The notes under the pieces are model-generated. The model did not search any database. It was not told the DNA's origin and saw only the letters and a program-made list of their open reading frames with translations. DNA of 5,389 nt from Micavibrio sp. (GTDB taxonomy: Bacteria; Pseudomonadota; Alphaproteobacteria; Micavibrionales; Micavibrionaceae), in assembly GCA_027051315.1 (NCBI GenBank), contig JALTZE010000055.1, forward strand, positions 1-5,389, in the 5' to 3' direction. Every line of letters starts with the position of its first letter. Positions within the stretch are counted from its first letter, which is position 1. Below are positions 1 to 5,389 of this stretch, piece after piece. A program made the translations under genes and the position numbers.

Positions 1-37
1 CTTTTCAATATAACTAACTTAATGATAAGAAGAAAAA

Positions 38-802
38 ATGAAAATAGCCTCATGGAATATCAATTCTATAAAAGTAAGAAAAGAACATGTAAAAAAATGG
101 CTTCAATCATCTGACATTGACGTTCTTTTGCTCCAAGAATTAAAAAGCCTTAATTTTCCAGAAAAAGAATTTAAAGATATTGGCTATAATTCAGCTATAA
201 AGGCTCAAAAAACATATAATGGCGTAGCTATATTATCAAAAAATCCAATAAAAATAATATCAGACCGTCTTCCCGAATATGAAGATGATGAACAAGCAAG
301 ATATCTTGAAGTAATCATTAATAATGTAAGAATAATCAATATATACTTACCAAATGGCAACCCTGCTACAAGTGATAAATACAAATATAAACTTGAATGG
401 ATGGAAAAATTATATCTTCACTTAAAAAAGCTTAGAAAAGATAATATAGATTTCCTAGTTGGAGGAGATTTCAATGTTATCCCCGAAAACATCGACTGCT
501 ATTCACCAAAAGACTGGGAGAATGATGCATTATTTATGAATGATACAAAAAAACAATTTAGAAAATTAATAAATCTAGGGCTTACTGATGCTTTCAGAAT
601 AAATAATAATGAAAGTGAACAATATACATTTTGGGATTACCAAGCTGGCTGTTGGGCACAAAATAAAGGGATAAGAATAGACCATTTCCTAACTTCTCCA
701 TCAATAACAGATAAAATAAAAAGCTGCATAATTGATAAAACACCAAGAAGCTGGGAAAAACCATCTGACCATACACCAATTATTCTTGAATTAACTGATT
801 AA
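38..802 (+). CDS. xth: Exodeoxyribonuclease III-type AP endonuclease
   Basis: A 254-residue Mg-dependent endonuclease/exonuclease/phosphatase-fold protein of the ExoIII (Xth) family. Such enzymes cut DNA at abasic sites and remove 3'-blocking groups in cytoplasmic base excision repair. The catalytic set is complete: Asn7 in SWNIN, Glu34 in LLQELK, Tyr103 in NIYLPNG, Asp144 and Asn146 in GGDFNV, Asp215 in RIDHFL, and Asp244-His245 in EKPSDHTP. These match E. coli Xth residues N7, E34, Y109, D151, N153, D229 and H259. The length is slightly below the 268 residues of E. coli Xth, so the gene looks intact. The ATG start puts Asn7 at its usual position, and a purine-rich AAGAAGA lies just upstream as a weak ribosome binding site. 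The protein is unusually rich in Lys, Asn and Ile, as expected in an AT-rich genome. The assignment to the Xth family is firm; the exact subtype is not tested. Confidence 0.95.
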   Translation: MKIASWNINSIKVRKEHVKKWLQSSDIDVLLLQELKSLNFPEKEFKDIGYNSAIKAQKTYNGVAILSKNPIKIISDRLPEYEDDEQARYLEVIINNVRIINIYLPNGNPATSDKYKYKLEWMEKLYLHLKKLRKDNIDFLVGGDFNVIPENIDCYSPKDWENDALFMNDTKKQFRKLINLGLTDAFRINNNESEQYTFWDYQAGCWAQNKGIRIDHFLTSPSITDKIKSCIIDKTPRSWEKPSDHTPIILELTD

Positions 803-821
803 AATTTTTAAAACTATGTGC

Positions 822-841
822 TATCCTAAAAAGGATATTTT
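822..841 (+). terminator. Short hairpin with T-run after xth (weak terminator candidate)
   Basis: A perfect 6-bp stem TATCCT/AGGATA (822-827 with 832-837) closes an AAAA loop and is followed directly by TTTT. It begins 20 bases after the xth stop and ends 21 bases before the next start codon. It has the form of a Rho-independent terminator, but the stem is short with only two G-C pairs. Read-through into the lipoprotein gene is plausible. Confidence 0.4.
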
Positions 842-862
842 AATGATTGATTCGGGTCTACC

Positions 863-1777
863 ATGAAAAAACTACTTTCTTTAGCTATATTATTATCAGC
901 CACAACACTACTTGCGGGATGTCTAACAAATTTCACTCCTGTCAAAGAAGAAGCCGCAAAAAGAATAGCTTTCCCTGTATTTATGTATCCGAGAGTAGTA
1001 GACGCCTCACCCTTTAACATCACAGTTTATGAAAGAGTTTACAAAGAAGGCGGTACAATCAATATCTATATAGAGGGCGATGGCTTTGCATGGGTTTCAA
1101 GAAAAAAGAAATCACTTGACCCCACCCCCAAAACTCCAATGGCATTAAAACTTGCCTCAATGGACGGTTCTAGCAATGTAATTTATATAGCAAGACCATG
1201 CCAATATACTAAATGGCAAAATGAAGGTCCATGCCCTGATAAATATTGGACATCGCATAAATATTCTCCAATAGTGGTAAATTCCATTCATAAAACCTTA
1301 GACCAAATCAAAACAAGATATAACGCCTCTGGATTTAACCTTATCGGCTATTCTGGCGGTGGAGCTATAGCAGCCCTTGTTGCTGCAGACAGAAACGATA
1401 TATTATCACTACGGACAGTTGCAGGAAATCTTGATATAGATGTACATACTGATTTTCATAAAGTTACAAGGCTAAACGGCTCATTAAATCCAGTAGATAT
1501 TGCCCCTAAACTTGCCAATATCCCACAAAGACATTTTATAGGAAGCTTGGATAAAAATATAACCCCAGAAGTATTTTATTCATTTGCCCAAGCCATGGGT
1601 GATACAAACTGTCTTAACTATAGCTTTGTAGCAAATGCAGACCATGAAAAAGGCTGGGCAGAAAGATGGAGCGTAATGCTAAAAGAACCAGTAAAATGCT
1701 CTGGTCCTGTGACTACTATAGACTTACCAAAAGCTATACAAGAGCAAAAAGAATCATTTGAAAAATCCGCAAAATAA
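863..1777 (+). CDS. Exported lipoprotein with alpha/beta-hydrolase fold
   Basis: A 304-residue protein with a classical lipoprotein signal: MKK, a hydrophobic stretch, then the lipobox LLAGC with Cys20 as the lipidated residue. Leu at +2 predicts sorting to the outer membrane rather than retention at the inner membrane. The mature part looks like a serine hydrolase. IYIEGDGFAW (68-77) suits the oxyanion-hole strand, GYSGGG (162-167) is the nucleophile elbow with Ser164, Asp230 in GSLDKN is the likely acid, and His261 in NADHEKGW the likely base. Cys113 and Cys124, and Cys250 and Cys279, are spaced so that disulfides could form in the periplasm. The substrate cannot be read from the sequence; an esterase or lipase-like role is an inference. 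The signal peptide decides the start, because there is no good Shine-Dalgarno sequence upstream. It lies 60 bp downstream of xth on the same strand, with no evident functional link. Confidence 0.85.
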   Translation: MKKLLSLAILLSATTLLAGCLTNFTPVKEEAAKRIAFPVFMYPRVVDASPFNITVYERVYKEGGTINIYIEGDGFAWVSRKKKSLDPTPKTPMALKLASMDGSSNVIYIARPCQYTKWQNEGPCPDKYWTSHKYSPIVVNSIHKTLDQIKTRYNASGFNLIGYSGGGAIAALVAADRNDILSLRTVAGNLDIDVHTDFHKVTRLNGSLNPVDIAPKLANIPQRHFIGSLDKNITPEVFYSFAQAMGDTNCLNYSFVANADHEKGWAERWSVMLKEPVKCSGPVTTIDLPKAIQEQKESFEKSAK

Positions 1778-1830
1778 AATAGAAAATTATATAGCTAGTC
1801 CCAAAGATAATTGCGTTATTTTACAGGAGG

Positions 1831-1854
1831 AAAAAAGATAAAATATAATTATCT
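1831..1854 (-). terminator. AT-rich hairpin plus T-run ending the 198-residue gene
   Basis: On the minus strand the last codons and stop (AGATAA) form the first arm of a perfect 6-bp inverted repeat, AGATAA/TTATCT (1854-1849 with 1841-1836), around a 7-base loop. A run of T follows (complement of the A-run at 1831-1835). The stem overlaps the stop codon and has only one G-C pair per arm, so it would be weak. No matching terminator is seen for the convergent lipoprotein gene in 1778-1848. Confidence 0.35.
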
Positions 1855-2445
1855 AGTGCATTTTGCTTTGCCGAAATTATCAGACCATTTTTGTAAATCA
1901 TACCCTGCCTCAAGCAAAAGCTTCTCCCTAAGTGCTGCTTGGCAAGATGAATTCAAATTAAGAATTGCTTCTTTCATTAAGCTAGGGACTAAACCAGTTT
2001 CAACAAAATTAAAAAATAAAATATCTCGTTTTCTATAGCTTAAATAATATCCCATATCTTTATCTAATTTCACTTTTGCTTCAGATGAGTCAGCAAAACC
2101 AAATGCATGCTTATTAAATTCAGAAATCATTTTCAGATTTTCTTCTTGCCCTAATTGAGCATAATGCCGCATTATGGAAATAGGTTCAGGGTAATTAGAA
2201 TCATATTTATTAACATCAACAGAAATCAATTTTCCTTCAGCAACAGCAATATCCAAAATCTTCCTATCATCATGTAATTTTTGAAACTCATAATCTTCAA
2301 AAACTACATCATCATGAGCAACAGGAAACCATGTTATTTTTTTCTTTCCCGCAAGCATTAATTCAGCCTCAATACAATGATGCGGCCCAATCACTGGAAA
2401 AGCCGAGAGAAACGCTCTTTTAAGATATGTAATACCATTAGCCAT
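1849..2445 (-). CDS. Hypothetical protein, 198 residues, family not recognised
   Basis: A complete soluble-looking protein with no signal peptide or membrane segment that I can see. I do not recognise a family. It has a short N-terminal part with a PVIGPHHC motif (17-24), then a block rich in charged and aromatic residues (WFPVAHDDVVFEDYEF, 39-54) that could hold metal ligands (His22, His23, His44, Asp45, Asp46). The C-terminal half looks mostly helical (about 90-120 and 158-190). The reading frame is open for all 198 codons, its composition resembles the neighbouring real genes, and it lies between other genes without overlapping them, so it is likely coding. The ATG is the only reasonable start, since an in-frame TAG lies 9 bases upstream. 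No Shine-Dalgarno sequence precedes it. It lies 88 bp downstream of the DUF3147-like gene on the same strand and may be co-transcribed with it. Confidence 0.72.
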   Translation of the reverse strand: MANGITYLKRAFLSAFPVIGPHHCIEAELMLAGKKKITWFPVAHDDVVFEDYEFQKLHDDRKILDIAVAEGKLISVDVNKYDSNYPEPISIMRHYAQLGQEENLKMISEFNKHAFGFADSSEAKVKLDKDMGYYLSYRKRDILFFNFVETGLVPSLMKEAILNLNSSCQAALREKLLLEAGYDLQKWSDNFGKAKCTR

Positions 2446-2488
2446 AAGAAAAGGCTACCACAGTCACTAAAGTTATGTCAAAAATATA

Positions 2489-2503
2489 AATTATCATATA
2501 ATT
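2489..2503. repeat. AT palindrome between the two minus-strand genes
   Basis: A perfect inverted repeat AATTAT-CAT-ATAATT lies in the 88-bp gap between the DUF3147-like gene and the 198-residue gene. Read on the minus strand it contains TATGAT and GATAAT, which resemble -10 elements, but no convincing -35 lies at the right distance. It could be an operator or promoter element for the downstream gene, or a chance palindrome in AT-rich DNA. Confidence 0.25.
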
Positions 2504-2533
2504 AACTATAGTGTTATGACTTATTATCAATAA

Positions 2534-2872
2534 CTACAAAAACTTCATAATAAAGCTATGAATCAAATATCCAATAGCAAGCAAAACAAACCCCATAGCA
2601 TATATAACCCAAAAATTAAGCCCTATACGGTCCGCAAAGAAAAATGGAACAAAGAAAAGCAATGACAGTGGCACAGCCACAATTATACTTTTTGCATATT
2701 TAGCAGAAATTTCAATGCTTTGATAATCAATATATGAATAAGCAATTGCCAGAATTGAAATTAATGGCAAAGCAGTTATAAAACCTGCCAATTCTGGTCT
2801 TTTTCCTGAAAGCCAAGAAGTAAAAACAATTATAAAAGCAGCCAAAACAACCTTAAATACAGCAAAAATCAT
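2534..2872 (-). CDS. Small integral membrane protein, DUF3147-like
   Basis: A 112-residue protein that is almost entirely hydrophobic, with four predicted membrane helices at about 2-20, 28-48, 63-83 and 88-108. Between helices 1 and 2 is the sequence SGKRPELAGFITALPLIS, which resembles the conserved loop and second helix of DUF3147 proteins, the group related to E. coli GlpM. The length and four-helix layout also fit that family. Its function is not known; an inner-membrane location is clear from the sequence. The start is well supported by AAGGAA five bases before the ATG (2883-2878, read on the minus strand). It is the first gene of a possible two-gene minus-strand unit and is divergent from the zeta-like kinase. 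The family call rests on the loop motif and topology only. Confidence 0.75.
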   Translation of the reverse strand: MIFAVFKVVLAAFIIVFTSWLSGKRPELAGFITALPLISILAIAYSYIDYQSIEISAKYAKSIIVAVPLSLLFFVPFFFADRIGLNFWVIYAMGFVLLAIGYLIHSFIMKFL

Positions 2873-2898
2873 TATCGTTCCTTTTTTTTAAAAGAAAA

Positions 2899-2926
2899 TC
2901 TATAGCTAATTTATAACTATTTGCAA
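2899..2926 (-). promoter_or_regulatory. Candidate sigma-70 promoter for the DUF3147-like gene
   Basis: Read on the minus strand, TTGCAA (2926-2921) and TATAGA (2904-2899) are separated by 16 bases. They resemble -35 and -10 elements and would start transcription roughly 20 bases upstream of the ATG. In such AT-rich DNA chance matches are common. A perfect TATAAT on the same strand at 2999-2994 is an alternative -10, but its -35 is poor. Confidence 0.4.
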
Positions 2927-2965
2927 AATAAAATTTTACAAAGAACTACTACTTAGAAAAAATTC

Positions 2966-2981
2966 ACAACTTTAAGGTTGT
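2966..2981. repeat. Dyad upstream of the zeta-like gene
   Basis: ACAAC and GTTGT form a perfect 5-bp inverted repeat around a 6-base centre. It lies in the divergent intergenic region, its last base overlapping the first copy of an 8-bp direct repeat. Its position suits an operator for a dimeric regulator acting on either or both divergent genes. The arms are short, so this is only a candidate. Confidence 0.3.
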
Positions 2982-3002
2982 TATAGTATGTAAATTATAG
3001 TA
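2981..3002 (+). promoter_or_regulatory. Direct repeat TTATAGTA x2 with -10-like elements before the zeta-like gene
   Basis: TTATAGTA occurs at 2981-2988 and again, identical, at 2995-3002, a 14-base period. Each copy contains TATAGT, which resembles a plus-strand -10 element; the second ends 35 bases before the start codon of the kinase gene. The complement of the second copy contains a perfect TATAAT for the minus strand. No clear -35 element is seen for either copy on the plus strand. The repeat may be paired regulator sites or overlapping divergent promoter elements. Confidence 0.35.
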
Positions 3003-3036
3003 GCTTGCCTCATTCTTAAAAAATAGAGTTAACGAA

Positions 3037-3939
3037 ATGAGCAGATTTATTATTGCTCCCAAGCATGTAAATGAATATTTAAAAAGGCCCTATAATTTAA
3101 AAGAAGCCTGGGATAAAGCATGCTTAAAAGGAAAACCTCCAAAAGCAGGTGATTTCCTTTATTCAGATAAAGAAATATCCCTCATTCAAGGAGAACTTTC
3201 CAGAATTTATAATCAGCTTACAGCTAATTGCACCCCTATTACCTCTGACCAAACAAAACATTTTGTATTATCAGCAGGTGCACCAGGCGCAGGAAAATCA
3301 ACATTATTAGAAAATTTATTAGTACAAGAACCTTACCTTAGAAATATGGTTTTCTCCGACCCTGATGAAAGAGCATTAAAACTTATGCAACTATACAAAA
3401 GAGATATTGAGCATTTCGGTGGCGGCTTAAATGGTTCAGTACTATCCTATACAAAATGGCGTTGGGCTTCCAATTATATTTCAGGAACAATCATAAATAA
3501 AGCCAACGATAACCATTATAACATCTTACTCGGAACAACGGGAACAAGCCCTTTTATTAGCACGCTTTATGATAATGTACATAATGAGAATTATAAAACA
3601 ACCACCATAATAGTATGTGCTCCCTATGATGTTCGAATAGAAAGTTCAAGAAAGAGATTTGAAACAGAAAAAAACAAGCACGTTGATGATGCGAAAGAAA
3701 AGGGCAAATTATTTTACGAACGTATTTCCACGATTTTTGATAAAACAAATGATTTCATGCTCTATTGGCGCGGTGAAGTTGATAATGCTCCTACCTTAGC
3801 TGCTTATACTAAAAACGGTATAATACATAAAACTGATACTCCAGCACTAAGTGCAATTGATGTTGATTTTTCTAACAATTCAAATTTATCTTGGCCGATT
3901 TTAGAAAATATTTATTTACAAAAATTCACAGCTAATTAA
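3037..3939 (+). CDS. Zeta-toxin-like P-loop kinase, no adjacent antitoxin
   Basis: A 300-residue cytoplasmic protein with a Walker A loop GAPGAGKST (81-89, Lys87) preceded by the strand HFVLSA. FSDPDERA (106-113) supplies an Asp-x-Asp motif as in zeta/PezT kinases, followed by LMQLYKRDI, which resembles the zeta sequence after its catalytic Asp. HYNILLGTTGTSP (160-172) lies where zeta has its YNLVIEGTGRT strand, and RIESSRKRFETEK (200-212) supplies arginines for phosphate binding. Classical zeta toxins phosphorylate UDP-N-acetylglucosamine and block wall synthesis. Here the EGTGR glutamate is replaced by glycine, so the substrate may differ. About 40 extra residues precede the P-loop compared with plasmid zeta. 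No epsilon-like antitoxin gene is adjacent: upstream is a divergent membrane protein, downstream a terminator. The start has only a weak AGAG 8 bases upstream. A P-loop kinase is firm, zeta-like is probable, toxicity is unproven. Confidence 0.78.
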   Translation: MSRFIIAPKHVNEYLKRPYNLKEAWDKACLKGKPPKAGDFLYSDKEISLIQGELSRIYNQLTANCTPITSDQTKHFVLSAGAPGAGKSTLLENLLVQEPYLRNMVFSDPDERALKLMQLYKRDIEHFGGGLNGSVLSYTKWRWASNYISGTIINKANDNHYNILLGTTGTSPFISTLYDNVHNENYKTTTIIVCAPYDVRIESSRKRFETEKNKHVDDAKEKGKLFYERISTIFDKTNDFMLYWRGEVDNAPTLAAYTKNGIIHKTDTPALSAIDVDFSNNSNLSWPILENIYLQKFTAN

Positions 3940-3965
3940 AGATAGAATCTAACATTCATATCTAC

Positions 3966-4000
3966 AAAAAAAGCCCCCGCCATACGGGGACTTAATTTTA
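3966..4000. terminator. Bidirectional Rho-independent terminator
   Basis: The stem at 3971-3993 pairs AAG-C-CCCCG with CGGGG-A-CTT, eight pairs with one C/A mismatch, around a CCATA loop. It is by far the most GC-rich spot in the intergenic region. On the minus strand it is followed by seven T (complement of 3966-3972), making a strong terminator for the autotransporter gene. On the plus strand it is followed by the T-rich TAATTTTATT, so it can also end the kinase transcript. It separates two convergent genes. Confidence 0.85.
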
Positions 4001-4021
4001 TTCTATAAACTAACTTAAAGA

Positions 4022-5389
4022 TTAGAATCTATAAGCAGCTTTTAAATAACCTGAGTGAGCATCATAGCTAGATTTTGCCTCAAAGTTATAGTTAGCTGTA
4101 AATTCCCAATTATCTGTTGAGAAGTAAGTTACACCAGCACCTAAGTTAAACTTGCTTCTCTGAGCACCAGCACCTTTGGATTTAAATGATGTACCTGAAA
4201 TACCTTCTAAAGTAGAAGTAGTTTCAACCTCATCACCAATTAAATCATATGAATAGCCTGCTTTCAAAGACGGCTTAAATATAGAACCATCTTCTTGCTC
4301 AACTTCCCATGATGTTTCAACACCAACACCAATATCAAGAACATCAAAATCTTCTGTATCAACTGTTAAGTTAGCACCACCAGCACCTGTTTCAGTATAA
4401 CCATCTGTTGAAATAGTAGTATAATCAACAGAAAGGCTAGGTGTGATAACAAAACCTTGGCTAGTGTTATAATCACGGCCAACAGCAGCACCTATAGCAA
4501 ATTGATCACTGTCAGTATCTGAATTAGCAGTTAAACCTGATACACCACCAACATTGTAACGTGTTTGGTCAATATTGTTCCATGCATAAGCAGCATAACC
4601 AGTTACAAATGTACGATTATCAATATCAACATCACCATATACAGTAAGCTGATATGAATCTACTTCTGTATCTGTGCTTGTCGCATTTTCTGAATCTACA
4701 TTTGTGTTACCATAGCTAAATGCAAGACCAACAGTAGCATTATCAGAAATATTTGACGTATCAAGACCAACAGCAAAACCTAATGTGTCAGCATCAAAAC
4801 CATCAACACCATCACGTTGGTCCATATTTGCTGTTTTACCGAATACTTGACCCCAAGCTTTTAAGCCCTGAGCCATATCACCTGCGACCATACCTGTTTC
4901 ACCTGAACCATCACGAAGAGCAGCCAAACGGTCATTAACAACGTTGATTGCTTGATTTGAAACAGTATTAGCAGCAACTATAGCACCAGCATCAACAGTA
5001 GGAGCAACAGCTTCCAACACCTCATTAACAGCAGACTGACTAGCAGCATCAGCTACATTATCAATAACCGCAGCAATTTGTGTATTTGTTGATGTTGTAT
5101 TTGCTTCAAGCACAGTACCAACATTTACATTTGTTGTAGTTGTCGCCATCGAATCAATGGTATTTCTAGTAACAGTAGCTTCCAAATTATTGCCATTAGC
5201 TGCCAAAGCAATGTCATATTGATATGAATTATCAGTAACAGTAGTAGCTGTTGTAGAAGCACCACCACCAGTACCAATAACAACAGTACCTGCTACCAAT
5301 TCACCAGTAACATTAAATACTACAGTATCACCTGTTAAATCAATAGCACCAGCGGAAGCCAACTGACCAAAGTCACCTGACTCAAGAGT
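4022..5389 (-). CDS. Autotransporter (type V secretion), C-terminal part; 5' end beyond window
   Basis: The frame is open to the right edge, giving 455 residues of the C-terminus; the signal peptide and most of the passenger lie outside. A Thr/Ala/Gly/Val-rich passenger end (to about 90) leads into a helical linker (about 90-165). The beta-domain begins near KAWGQVFG (about 177-184) and runs about 280 residues of amphipathic strands to the terminal YLKAAYRF, whose final Phe is the usual signal for the BAM complex. This is the size and layout of a Pfam autotransporter beta-domain, and its style recalls rickettsial OmpB-type proteins. There are no cysteines, as usual for such proteins. Alternating Val/Thr/Tyr/Ala strands are visible, for example SYQLTVYGDVDI. 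The TTG at 5362 is not a start, because coding continues upstream of it. The passenger function is not readable here. The gene uses more GGT, GCT and ACT than its neighbours, consistent with high expression and its composition. Confidence 0.9.
   Translation of the reverse strand, partial: TLESGDFGQLASAGAIDLTGDTVVFNVTGELVAGTVVIGTGGGASTTATTVTDNSYQYDIALAANGNNLEATVTRNTIDSMATTTTNVNVGTVLEANTTSTNTQIAAVIDNVADAASQSAVNEVLEAVAPTVDAGAIVAANTVSNQAINVVNDRLAALRDGSGETGMVAGDMAQGLKAWGQVFGKTANMDQRDGVDGFDADTLGFAVGLDTSNISDNATVGLAFSYGNTNVDSENATSTDTEVDSYQLTVYGDVDIDNRTFVTGYAAYAWNNIDQTRYNVGGVSGLTANSDTDSDQFAIGAAVGRDYNTSQGFVITPSLSVDYTTISTDGYTETGAGGANLTVDTEDFDVLDIGVGVETSWEVEQEDGSIFKPSLKAGYSYDLIGDEVETTSTLEGISGTSFKSKGAGAQRSKFNLGAGVTYFSTDNWEFTANYNFEAKSSYDAHSGYLKAAYRF

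Noticed and set aside
12..22. AACTAACTTAA shared with 4008-4018
   Set aside because: A single 11-base match in AT-rich non-coding DNA, with no flanking similarity, is not convincing as a repeat or attachment site.
594..779. Minus-strand 61-codon open frame
   Set aside because: It is a shadow of the xth gene, whose catalytic residues in this region (Asp215, His245) are intact.
826..1023. Minus-strand 65-codon open frame
   Set aside because: It is antisense to the lipoprotein signal peptide region, which has a clear lipobox; no supporting motif.
1825..1830. Perfect AGGAGG on the plus strand
   Set aside because: No ATG, GTG or TTG follows at a suitable distance. The bases are better explained as the sequence after the T-run of the minus-strand hairpin.
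1811..2038. Plus-strand open frame starting with TTG
   Set aside because: It lies almost wholly antisense to the 198-residue gene, starts with a non-ATG codon, and has no recognisable protein character.
2476..2481. Perfect TTGACA on the minus strand, upstream of the 198-residue gene
   Set aside because: No -10-like hexamer lies 16-18 bases downstream, where the sequence reads near GTAGCC, so it does not make a promoter.
3557..3748. Minus-strand 63-codon open frame rich in Phe, His and Leu
   Set aside because: It is antisense to the zeta-like kinase; the composition reflects reversed Lys/Asn/Glu codons. It is not a plausible antitoxin because of its position and lack of a ribosome binding site.
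4753..4938. Plus-strand 61-codon open frame rich in Gln and His
   Set aside because: It is antisense to the autotransporter barrel; the His/Gln/Pro bias follows from complementing Gly/Val/Asp codons.
5360..5362. TTG as the start of the autotransporter gene
   Set aside because: The same frame continues without a stop to the window edge (residues TLESGDFGQ precede it), and a secreted autotransporter needs an N-terminal signal peptide that is absent here.

Overview
The window is AT-rich throughout, with many A/T-ending codons and AT-dominated intergenic gaps. It holds six protein genes and no RNA genes, CRISPR arrays or insertion sequences. A lipobox lipoprotein and an autotransporter beta-barrel ending in phenylalanine show that the organism is Gram-negative. 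The AT-rich genome, the OmpB-like autotransporter and the style of the AP endonuclease would suit an AT-rich, perhaps host-associated, alphaproteobacterium. That placement is an inference; nothing here fixes the taxon.

Layout: (1) Plus strand 38-802 encodes an exodeoxyribonuclease III-type AP endonuclease with all catalytic residues present. (2) A short hairpin follows, then plus strand 863-1777 encodes an exported lipoprotein with an alpha/beta-hydrolase Ser-Asp-His triad. (3) Two genes on the minus strand face this pair: a 198-residue protein I do not recognise (2445-1849) and, upstream of it in the direction of transcription, a four-helix membrane protein of the DUF3147 type (2872-2534). 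(4) A 164-bp divergent intergenic region holds a candidate promoter, a dyad and an 8-bp direct repeat. (5) Plus strand 3037-3939 encodes a zeta-toxin-like P-loop kinase with no antitoxin gene beside it. (6) A GC-rich bidirectional terminator lies at about 3966-4000. (7) The C-terminal 455 residues of a type V autotransporter lie on the minus strand and run off the right edge.

The genes do not form one pathway. The two minus-strand genes may be co-transcribed, but the rest look like separate units. The most interesting item is the solitary zeta-like kinase. It keeps the Walker A lysine and the Asp-x-Asp motif, but in an alignment made from memory it lacks two glutamates that classical zeta toxins use around the UDP-N-acetylglucosamine site. 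The unrecognised 198-residue gene and the structured divergent promoter region are the other points worth a second look. No stretch over 300 bases lacks a gene.
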